The position numbers and the translations under genes were made by a program. Shown here piece by piece: positions 28,623 through 33,674 of a DNA stretch of 33,674 nt. The stretch lies in IMG/VR virus record IMGVR_UViG_3300034257_000002, positions 1-33,674 of that record; one strand, given 5' to 3'. The stretch's first letter is position 1. The number at the start of each line of letters is the position of its first letter. This DNA is from a virus. A model generated the notes under the pieces. The model saw nothing but the letters and a program-made list of their open reading frames with translations, did no database searches and was not told where the DNA came from.

Positions 28623-29453
28623 ATGGATTTCTCTGGGATTACTAGAATCGGAAAACACCTAGTGGGTGTTACCACAAAACACGCCCCAACCATATTTACC
28701 GTATTGACCGGAGCAGGCGTCATTGTGACGGTAATACTGGCTATTGACGCGACGCCGAAGGCTATCCATATTCTTGAGGAGGAACGTCATAGAGTATGGC
28801 TCGAAATTGAGAAAAATAGAGCACCGGACGATCATCATAAGTACTCTGAAAAAGAGTTTGTCATCTCAAGAATGGACGTTGTCAAACTTGTTTGGCGATG
28901 CTATATTCCAGCCGCAATTGCTGGGGTCGCCACAATCGGTCTTGGTATAGGCGCTAACTCAATTAATCTGCGTCGTAACGCGGCTCTTGCCAGCGTCTAT
29001 GGCATCACTAAGGCCACTCTTAAGGAGTATGAGGATAAGGTGGTTGAGACCATTGGCGCAAACAAAGCTCGAAAGATTAAAGACGAGATTGCACAGGATC
29101 ATCTGACTCGTAACCCTATAGAGAGTAATCAGGTTTTCCTTACTGGACGTGGCGAGATGCTATGTTATGACAAGTACTCCGGACGATATTTCAAGGGAGA
29201 TATTGATAAAATACGCAAAACAGAGAACAAATTGAACAGGCAAATGTTGGCGGATATTTACGTTTCTCTCAATGATGTATATGGAGAAATTGGACTTCCC
29301 TATATTCCGCTTGGGGATGATGTCGGGTGGAATAGAGACTACACGCTAACATTTGTTGACCCCTTTCCTACTATGCTTTCTACGGACGAACAACCATGTC
29401 TAGTAATAGATTTTATGGTAGGACCTAAACCAGGGTACAAAGATCTATATTAA
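28623..29453 (+). CDS. DUF6353-like membrane protein, copy 1
   Basis: 276 residues. Two membrane helices lie at about residues 22-42 (TIFTVLTGAGVIVTVILAID) and 91-112 (WRCYIPAAIAGVATIGLGIG), with a charged helix between them (EEERHRVWLEIEKNR). The remainder is a soluble domain: LRRNAALASVYGITKATLKE, YEDKVVETIGANKARKIKDE, VFLTGRGEMLCYDKYSGRYF, MLADIYVSLNDVYGEIGLPY. This order matches a phage family I recall as DUF6353, with no known function. A paralogue is at 31577-32527. The start, ATG 28623, follows AAAGGAGC. A role in the host membrane during infection is likely but unspecified. Confidence 0.78.
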   Translation: MDFSGITRIGKHLVGVTTKHAPTIFTVLTGAGVIVTVILAIDATPKAIHILEEERHRVWLEIEKNRAPDDHHKYSEKEFVISRMDVVKLVWRCYIPAAIAGVATIGLGIGANSINLRRNAALASVYGITKATLKEYEDKVVETIGANKARKIKDEIAQDHLTRNPIESNQVFLTGRGEMLCYDKYSGRYFKGDIDKIRKTENKLNRQMLADIYVSLNDVYGEIGLPYIPLGDDVGWNRDYTLTFVDPFPTMLSTDEQPCLVIDFMVGPKPGYKDLY

Positions 29454-29465
29454 TAGGAGGAAAGA

Positions 29466-29636
29466 ATGGAAATCGACCAAATGGTTCAGTTTACTGTTTA
29501 TCACCGCGCTGAGGGAACGTACGATTGCGTTGTTGAAGGATCTGGATATCTAAGCCCAAGGGCAGCAGTTAATGCAACAATGGATATTTTGCAGCAACTT
29601 GCGAAAATTACACTTCCTATAATGGAACCTAAATAA
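29466..29636 (+). CDS. 56-residue soluble protein, function unknown
   Basis: Begins MEIDQMVQFTVYHRAEGTYD, then CVVEGSGYLSPRAAVNATMD, ILQQLAKITLPIMEPK. It looks like a small beta-hairpin plus helix fold without a membrane segment. The start, ATG 29466, follows AGGAGGAAAG and is 12 bases after the previous stop. Promoter copy 9 lies inside its last 12 codons (LAKITLPIMEPK), so the end of the protein may be dictated in part by the element. It is reasonably supported by its ribosome-binding site, but short. Confidence 0.6.
   Translation: MEIDQMVQFTVYHRAEGTYDCVVEGSGYLSPRAAVNATMDILQQLAKITLPIMEPK
29603..29627 (+). promoter_or_regulatory. Conserved promoter-like element, copy 9 (inside a gene)
   Basis: TATAAT at 29618-29623, wholly within the 3' end of the 56-residue gene. 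It drives the gene at 29656. Confidence 0.7.
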
Positions 29637-29655
29637 AGAAAAGGAGACTACAAAC

Positions 29656-29871
29656 ATGGCGAAGGACAGATCGATCCCCGAGGACACTTTTGTTCAGGAA
29701 AAGAGGGGCGCAAAGGTCAAACGCACTTACGAGAGGCATAAGTTTGCAACCGGCGTGGTTGTGGGCGTTGCTCTCGGACTTGTGGCGGACGTTGCTGCCG
29801 GGATTTTCAAGGAGAAGAGGGAAGCCGTGGCGGTTGAAAGCGATCCCTGGGTGGATGTCAACAAAGACTGA
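29656..29871 (+). CDS. Small single-helix membrane protein
   Basis: 71 residues: MAKDRSIPEDTFVQEKRGAK, VKRTYERHKFATGVVVGVAL, GLVADVAAGIFKEKREAVAV, ESDPWVDVNKD. There is one membrane helix at about residues 31-51, with a basic N-terminal side and an acidic C-terminal end. The start, ATG 29656, follows AAAGGAGAC. A promoter element lies upstream inside the previous gene and a GAAA-loop hairpin follows, so it is a one-gene unit. No family is recognised. Confidence 0.65.
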   Translation: MAKDRSIPEDTFVQEKRGAKVKRTYERHKFATGVVVGVALGLVADVAAGIFKEKREAVAVESDPWVDVNKD

Positions 29872-29884
29872 AAAGGGGTTCTGC

Positions 29885-29924
29885 AAGCGGGGTGTTATGG
29901 AAACATAGCACCTTAGCTTTCTCT
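29885..29924 (+). terminator. GAAA-tetraloop hairpin, probable terminator
   Basis: GGTGTTATG (29891-29899), loop GAAA, CATAGCACC (29904-29912), nine pairs with one G-T, extended by AAGC/GCTT outside small bulges. TTTCTCTT follows. It shares the GGAAAC core with terminator copies A-C but not the stem sequence. Confidence 0.72.
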
Positions 29925-29937
29925 TGAAAGGAGAAAA

Positions 29938-30156
29938 ATGAAAATCTGTATTATAAAGGACGATCCTAAGGACCCCTTTGAAGGACGTATTACCTGCATT
30001 GTTGGAACTGGCCAAAAGGTAACCATACGTTTAGCCGAAAGTAAGGGAGAAGAGTCTGCTATATTTATTGATCCATCAACTATTCCCGGTAATGAATGCC
30101 AAGGTGATGGCATGGTTATTCCTCATGGGTATAACCAAATAATACTCTATCCCTAA
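29938..30156 (+). CDS. Small soluble protein, function unknown
   Basis: 72 residues: MKICIIKDDPKDPFEGRITC, IVGTGQKVTIRLAESKGEES, AIFIDPSTIPGNECQGDGMV, IPHGYNQIILYP. It is beta-rich and without membrane segments; the three Cys (C4, C20, C54) are not in a recognised metal motif. The start, ATG 29938, follows GAAAGGAGA. No promoter element lies directly before it, so it may be transcribed by read-through past the hairpin at 29885-29924. The next promoter copy begins 4 bases after its stop. Confidence 0.65.
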   Translation: MKICIIKDDPKDPFEGRITCIVGTGQKVTIRLAESKGEESAIFIDPSTIPGNECQGDGMVIPHGYNQIILYP

Positions 30157-30160
30157 TCAT

Positions 30161-30185
30161 GAGAATTACAAACGGTATAATGGAA
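30161..30185 (+). promoter_or_regulatory. Conserved promoter-like element, copy 10
   Basis: TATAAT at 30176-30181. This is the last copy in the window and the only one with GG rather than CC/CT/GC just before the -10 box. It drives the gene at 30209. Confidence 0.7.
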
Positions 30186-30208
30186 CTATATTAAAAAGGA
30201 GGATTACC

Positions 30209-30466
30209 ATGGACGGGTTATTCTGGACTAAATTTGCTGTTGGTGCTATTGCCGCCGCTGGGACTACTGTTGTTGTGGACGCTGCCTATAAGTCGCTTGA
30301 GGATCATTTGCCGAAGAAGCCTATTGGAAAGGCTTTTGCGATAATTGGCGCAAGTACGTTGGTGGGCATCGCCGCAGTAGCAGCAGTGAAGTATACGGAC
30401 AACAGCATCAACACAATTATCGAACTGAAGGACATCGTCAAGGAAAATCGGAAAAAGAAGAAATAG
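30209..30466 (+). CDS. Small two-helix membrane protein
   Basis: 85 residues. Two hydrophobic segments are seen: residues about 8-26 (KFAVGAIAAAGTTVVVDAAY) and 41-60 (KAFAIIGASTLVGIAAVAAV), separated by a charged loop (KSLEDHLPKKPIG). The C-terminus is very basic (KDIVKENRKKKK). The start, ATG 30209, follows AAAGGAGGA. It has its own promoter element and a 12-bp terminator 6 bases after the stop. Family not recognised. Confidence 0.66.
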   Translation: MDGLFWTKFAVGAIAAAGTTVVVDAAYKSLEDHLPKKPIGKAFAIIGASTLVGIAAVAAVKYTDNSINTIIELKDIVKENRKKKK

Positions 30467-30472
30467 GGCCTA

Positions 30473-30507
30473 AAAAGGATTAAGGAAACTTAGTCCTTTT
30501 ATATTTT
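30473..30507 (+). terminator. Long GAAA-tetraloop terminator
   Basis: AAAAGGATTAAG (30473-30484), loop GAAA, CTTAGTCCTTTT (30489-30500), 12 pairs with one G-T, then ATATTTTT. The stem itself ends in T, so the T-tract is effectively long. No promoter element follows it. Confidence 0.85.
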
Positions 30508-30523
30508 TCAAAGGAGAAACCAA

Positions 30524-31228
30524 ATGAGCGAAAAACCGGAAAACAAGATTCCTGATCTTCCCAGCAATTCTTATAAGAGCAAGCAGCAAAAGATAGACGA
30601 TGTTCCTAAAAAGACTGTTGAGAAGGTCATTAAAGGAAAGGTTACGCAGAAGAAGAAGCCGCTTGGTAAAAGGTTTACCGAGACCTTTTTCGGTGGAAGT
30701 CTTGTTGGGACATGGAGATATCTTTGGCAGGATGTCCTGGTCCCTGCGCTGCAGAATCTTTTCATCGATGCGGTCAGAGGAGGAACTGAGAGACTGGTAT
30801 TTGGTGAGAGGGTTACTGGACGGTATCGACCGCCAGAGCCAGGAAGACCGATTATCAACTATGGCCAGCATTATAATGCTAGTTCAGTATACAAGGGATA
30901 TCCTACTGAGCCAGTAACTCAACCAAGACGAAGTGGGCGGTCATTTGAGAATCCCATATTTGTACCTCAAGACTATACGGAGAATGGTGTACTAAAGCAT
31001 CAAACCTTGGACGATGCGAAGCACGATGCCCTAAATGTCTTGAGCTCTATGGCAGACTATCTCGGACGGTATCAGCAGGTCACAATTGGGGATTTCAATG
31101 ACTTCGTTGGTGAGACCGGTGAGTTTACTGACATAAAGTGGGGCTGGCTTAATCTGGCAACCGCAAATGTCACAAGGGTACGAGAGGGCTGGGTACTTAA
31201 TCTGCCGCCACCGGCATATTTAGAATAG
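30524..31228 (+). CDS. Conserved phage protein with basic N-terminus, function unknown
   Basis: 234 residues. Residues 1-50 are Lys-rich and probably disordered (LPSNSYKSKQQKIDDVPKKT, VEKVIKGKVTQKKKPLGKRF). Residues 52-95 are more hydrophobic (TETFFGGSLVGTWRYLWQDV, LVPALQNLFIDAVRGGTERL) and may associate with membrane. Residues 100-155 are Pro/Arg/Tyr-rich linker. Residues 160-230 are a small folded domain: LDDAKHDALNVLSSMADYLG, YQQVTIGDFNDFVGETGEFT, IKWGWLNLATANVTRVREGW and VLNLPPPAYLE. I recognise this as a protein often seen in Gram-positive phages and mobile elements, without known function. The start, ATG 30524, follows AAAGGAGA. Confidence 0.75.
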   Translation: MSEKPENKIPDLPSNSYKSKQQKIDDVPKKTVEKVIKGKVTQKKKPLGKRFTETFFGGSLVGTWRYLWQDVLVPALQNLFIDAVRGGTERLVFGERVTGRYRPPEPGRPIINYGQHYNASSVYKGYPTEPVTQPRRSGRSFENPIFVPQDYTENGVLKHQTLDDAKHDALNVLSSMADYLGRYQQVTIGDFNDFVGETGEFTDIKWGWLNLATANVTRVREGWVLNLPPPAYLE

Positions 31229-31237
31229 GAGAAGACT

Positions 31238-31564
31238 ATGACAGCAATGGATTATTTCAACAGGCATTCCAAGGCCCTACTCTATGAGCACAAGAATCCT
31301 CAGCGGCTTTCCGAAATCTCGGTCAAAGCTAAGCTGATGCAGGCTTTTCTGGACGAAGCCAAGGTTGGCGTTGAGGCCCGAGCAGGAAGAAGTGTTGACG
31401 ATCAAAGGTCGGTTCTTCTTTTTCAGAATGAAAAGTGGAATGTCTTGGTTCGGATCTTCGAAAGAAGGTACCCGGAATACTCAGACTATCCGGTTGTCTA
31501 CAACGAATTCCTAGTCGCGGCACAAAACACGTGGCCGAATCTCTTCGTACACGAAACAAAATAA
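31238..31564 (+). CDS. Soluble helical protein, function unknown
   Basis: 108 residues: MTAMDYFNRHSKALLYEHKN, PQRLSEISVKAKLMQAFLDE, AKVGVEARAGRSVDDQRSVL, LFQNEKWNVLVRIFERRYPE, YSDYPVVYNEFLVAAQNTWP. It is rich in charged helices, without membrane segments or recognised motifs. The start, ATG 31238, follows AGGAGAAG; ATG 31247 in the same frame is a weaker alternative. It lies 9 bases after the previous stop and 12 before the next gene, in the right-hand operon. Confidence 0.65.
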   Translation: MTAMDYFNRHSKALLYEHKNPQRLSEISVKAKLMQAFLDEAKVGVEARAGRSVDDQRSVLLFQNEKWNVLVRIFERRYPEYSDYPVVYNEFLVAAQNTWPNLFVHETK

Positions 31565-31576
31565 AGGAGAAGAATA

Positions 31577-32527
31577 ATGTTTAGCTTTGGTAATATTTCT
31601 GCAATCGTTACCCGGGGAGCTCTGCTGGCCAGAAAAGTCAGCCCAACGGGGCTTCTAATCCTTGGTCTTGGCGGTATTGTTGTGGGAACCGTCATGGCTT
31701 GTAATGCAACCCTCAAGGTTGAGGAAATCATCGACACAGCAGACGAGAAGATGGACAACATCGAGAGCATCCACGCAGATGAAGCGTACAAAGACAGGTA
31801 CAGCGAGAGAGATTATCAAAAAGATAAGATGCTCGTCAAGGTACGGACAATCAAATCTCTGGTCAAGATCTATGGCCCGGCCGTCTTGGTAATGGTCGTA
31901 TCTGGGGCAGCTATCGTGGGCGGTCATCATATTCTCACTGTGCGTAATGCTGGGTTGGCCGCTGGTCTTAAGGTGGTAAGCGCCGCATTCGAGAAGTATC
32001 GTGGCCGTGTAGTGCTGGCAGAGGGCCAAGCGAAAGACGATGAGTACCGTTATGGCATCGTTCAGAAACAGATTACCGAGACTGTTACGGACGAAGATGG
32101 CAAGGAAAAGAAAGTCAAGAAAGCTGTCAACTTCTCAGAGGAAACGGAAGGGAGTATGTATGCTCGGTATTTCCAGCCGGGGAATCCTAGCTGGGGAAAC
32201 AATTTGGACGACAATCTATATTTCATCCAACTCGCACAGAATCATGCGAACGATTTAATAAAAAGCCGCGAAATCGTTTCTGGTCGGGGTAAAAATAGGA
32301 AGGTCAAGCCTGGACACGTATTCTTGAATGAAGTGTACGAGTCTCTTAACCTCCCGCACAGCGATATCGGAGCGCTTGTTGGCTGGGTTCGTGGTAGCGA
32401 AGTCGGAGACAAGGACATCGATTTCGGTATCAAGCCAATCATCAGCGACCTGAGTAATGGCCTGAAGTACGCGCCAAGGATCTTGCTCGACTTCAATGTT
32501 GACGGGGTAATCTGGAATCTTATTTGA
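31577..32527 (+). CDS. DUF6353-like membrane protein, copy 2
   Basis: 316 residues. Two membrane helices lie at about residues 26-43 (TGLLILGLGGIVVGTVMACN) and 97-117 (YGPAVLVMVVSGAAIVGGHH). Between them is a charged helical stretch with EEIIDTADEKMDNIESIHAD. The distal domain parallels copy 1: LTVRNAGLAAGLKVVSAAFE, KYRGRVVLAEGQAKDDEYRY, then FLNEVYESLNLPHSDIGALV, GWVRGSE, and LLDFNVDGVIWNL. It is longer than copy 1 because of an insert around residues 165-215 (TVTDEDGKEKKVKKAVNFSE). Function unknown. The start, ATG 31577, follows AAAGGAGAAG. Confidence 0.75.
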   Translation: MFSFGNISAIVTRGALLARKVSPTGLLILGLGGIVVGTVMACNATLKVEEIIDTADEKMDNIESIHADEAYKDRYSERDYQKDKMLVKVRTIKSLVKIYGPAVLVMVVSGAAIVGGHHILTVRNAGLAAGLKVVSAAFEKYRGRVVLAEGQAKDDEYRYGIVQKQITETVTDEDGKEKKVKKAVNFSEETEGSMYARYFQPGNPSWGNNLDDNLYFIQLAQNHANDLIKSREIVSGRGKNRKVKPGHVFLNEVYESLNLPHSDIGALVGWVRGSEVGDKDIDFGIKPIISDLSNGLKYAPRILLDFNVDGVIWNLI

Positions 32528-32535
32528 AGGGAAAA

Positions 32536-32558
32536 CGGACTCGAAGCCAAAGGGTCCG
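32536..32558 (+). other. Intergenic hairpin without T-run
   Basis: CGGACTC (32536-32542) pairs with GGGTCCG (32552-32558) over 7 bp with one T-G pair and a 9-base loop. GGTCATGAGTGG follows, so it is not an intrinsic terminator. It sits in the 95-base gap between two genes and could be a partial terminator or an RNA-processing site. Confidence 0.45.
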
Positions 32559-32622
32559 GTCATGAGTGGCAAGATCAACTAAACTATCCGGGACTATATT
32601 CTTACTATTGAAAGGAGAATCC

Positions 32623-32865
32623 ATGTTAAAGCTGCCTCTCGGCGTAATGCCTAGATTCATATTCTACGAAGGTCGAATGCGTGATCTGTCTCGAGCAATC
32701 GAGGAAACGCTATGGCTGGTAGAGTGCCCAACGACTCAAGACTGGAAAAGAATCGAAGACTGGGCAACCGAGTTAGCTCAAACGGCGAGCATGATGAGGG
32801 GTGTCGGTAGTAGGCAACGCGACGATCCTTTGGCAAAAGGAAGAAAACTAGATGAAGGAGGATGA
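32623..32865 (+). CDS. Small soluble protein, function unknown
   Basis: 80 residues: MLKLPLGVMPRFIFYEGRMR, DLSRAIEETLWLVECPTTQD, WKRIEDWATELAQTASMMRG, VGSRQRDDPLAKGRKLDEGG. It is mostly helical. The MPRFIFYEGRMRDLSRAI and W-x-x-I-x-x-W-x-x-E pattern recurs in small phage proteins of unknown role. I chose ATG 32623 because GAAAGGAGA lies upstream; an in-frame GTG at 32566 overlaps the intergenic region and has no ribosome-binding site. Its stop is one base before the next start. Confidence 0.65.
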   Translation: MLKLPLGVMPRFIFYEGRMRDLSRAIEETLWLVECPTTQDWKRIEDWATELAQTASMMRGVGSRQRDDPLAKGRKLDEGG

Positions 32866-32866
32866 C

Positions 32867-33274
32867 GTGGTAACCAATTATCTCGAGATACGTAAACTTG
32901 CGAAGCTGCTGGCGGACGCTGGGATCTCATTCTTCTTTCAAGAACTAACCAACGGCTATGCTATTATGTGTTTTGGCATGGCAATTCGAGAAATTGGAGA
33001 CGTAAATCTATTTCTCCCCTCTTATGGGGAAGGCGCAGACCGTCTATCGGTTGAGAGATTAGCCGAGCCACCAAGAAGACAGACAGAGGTTTTGTTTGAG
33101 GGTAGGCTCGTTCCTTCCACAACTGTCTTCCTACTCTTGCAGAGTTTGCATGACAACACCGATACTTTCAAGAACTTTCTACGAACATGGAACTTTTCCG
33201 GACGTGTCGGAGAAGCCTATCAGGACGAAGCGCAGATGTACACCGATCAAAAAAGAAAGAGGAGCTTGAAATGA
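32867..33274 (+). CDS. Soluble protein, function unknown
   Basis: 135 residues from GTG 32867, which has AAGGAGG 5 bases upstream and lies one base after the preceding stop. An in-frame ATG at 32852 would overlap that gene and has a poorer site. Sequence: VTNYLEIRKLAKLLADAGIS, FFFQELTNGYAIMCFGMAIR, EIGDVNLFLPSYGEGADRLS, then EVLFEGRLVPSTTVFLLLQS. It is an alpha/beta-looking fold, not membrane-bound. The C-terminus is Gln/Lys-rich. No family is recognised. The stop overlaps the next ATG (ATGA, 33271-33274). Confidence 0.65.
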   Translation: MVTNYLEIRKLAKLLADAGISFFFQELTNGYAIMCFGMAIREIGDVNLFLPSYGEGADRLSVERLAEPPRRQTEVLFEGRLVPSTTVFLLLQSLHDNTDTFKNFLRTWNFSGRVGEAYQDEAQMYTDQKRKRSLK

Positions 33275-33504
33275 CAAGGGATAAGACGGTTGGCGACGAG
33301 ATCGACAGGCTTGACGCAGCAAAGGATGAGTCGGACAGTATGGTTCAGAAGCTTCAACACGAGATTGACGGAATGCGTCTTACCATCAATCAACTCCAAA
33401 ACCGTTGCTGGGTTTTCACCTACGGTGTGGTCTGTAGGAACTGTGGCTGGAAAGACACCTGTACGCATGGGAAGGAGAAGCTGAAAGATGATGATCCCAG
33501 GTAA
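33271..33504 (+). CDS. Small protein with coiled coil and Cys-rich C-terminus
   Basis: 77 residues. Residues 1-45 are a charged coiled coil (DEIDRLDAAKDESDSMVQKL, QHEIDGMRLTINQLQNRCWV). Residues 45-70 contain four Cys and one His (C46, then VCRNCGWKDTCTHG), which could bind zinc, although the spacing C-x2-C-x5-C-x-H is not a textbook finger. The start, ATG 33271, overlaps the previous stop and follows GAGGAG. The last 17 bases overlap the following small gene. No function can be assigned. Confidence 0.65.
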   Translation: MTRDKTVGDEIDRLDAAKDESDSMVQKLQHEIDGMRLTINQLQNRCWVFTYGVVCRNCGWKDTCTHGKEKLKDDDPR

Positions 33505-33658
33505 CATGATTGTACAAGTGGGCAAGCGTTGGGAAGTGCAGGACGCGCATGGGGTTTGCATCTGCTCGGGGGACAGTAGAGCAGAAGCCATCTTAGCCTA
33601 TGAAGACATAGTAGAGGATCAAGGCGATAACGGACTTGGTAAGTACGACCTGGACTAA
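33488..33658 (+). CDS. 56-residue protein, function unknown
   Basis: Begins MMIPGNMIVQVGKRWEVQDA, then HGVCICSGDSRAEAILAYED, IVEDQGDNGLGKYDLD. It has a short beta part with a C-x-C pair and an acidic C-terminus. AAGGAG upstream, inside the previous gene, supports ATG 33488 (ATG 33491 in the same frame is also possible). The W-E-V-x-D and S-R-A-E-A-I-L-A-Y pattern is like small phage proteins with unknown roles. A ribosome-binding site (GAAAGGA) for another gene reaches the last base of the window. Confidence 0.6.
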   Translation: MMIPGNMIVQVGKRWEVQDAHGVCICSGDSRAEAILAYEDIVEDQGDNGLGKYDLD

Positions 33659-33674
33659 ATCATATTTGAAAGGA

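Overview
This window is a 33.7-kb piece of a tailed double-stranded DNA bacteriophage with siphovirus organisation: an HK97-type head and a long, non-contractile tail. Every gene I can support is on the + strand. Nearly all have a strong AAGGAGG-type ribosome-binding site 5-10 bases before the start. The lysis genes (LLH-type holin, NlpC/P60 plus peptidoglycan-binding lysin) and the protein families point to a Gram-positive host, probably a Bacillota/Clostridia member. The host is an inference. No integrase, repressor, replication gene or confirmed tRNA is visible, so the window does not settle whether the phage is temperate.

Region 1 (1-9.3 kb) is packaging and head. A non-coding left end may be the packaging-site region. 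It is followed by a small virion-like protein, a candidate small terminase, an HNH protein, a gp6-like connector, the large terminase between two proteins sharing a GM-x-x-WG-x-R N-terminal signature, the portal, and a fused prohead protease-major capsid protein. Two connector proteins and the major tail tube protein follow. The capsid and tube proteins end in the same small Ig-like domain.

Region 2 (9.3-23.7 kb) is tail. It holds a strong hairpin after the tube gene, two tail-assembly chaperones, a gp10-like tail completion protein, a 2281-residue tape measure protein, two tandem distal-tail-like paralogues, a tail tip protein with 25-residue repeats, two small proteins, a collagen-like fibre ending in a pyocin-knob-like domain, and one small unknown.

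Region 3 (23.7-26.3 kb) is lysis: endolysin, free-standing SH3 protein, membrane-anchored GAF-like protein and LLH holin. A small membrane protein follows, and a strong terminator closes the late operon.

Region 4 (26.0-33.7 kb) is an accessory arm of short genes, many encoding one- or two-helix membrane proteins, plus two DUF6353-like paralogues. Up to 30.2 kb it is broken into short transcription units. Ten copies of a conserved 25-bp promoter-like element (GANAWWTACA-N5-TATAAYGRRA) occur, all on + and with fixed internal spacing. GAAA-tetraloop hairpins followed by T-runs end many units. Two of these units contain no convincing gene but fold into compact structures closed by end-to-end helices. 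They are the best candidates here for undescribed phage non-coding RNAs. After 30.5 kb the genes return to an ordinary tightly packed operon that runs off the window.
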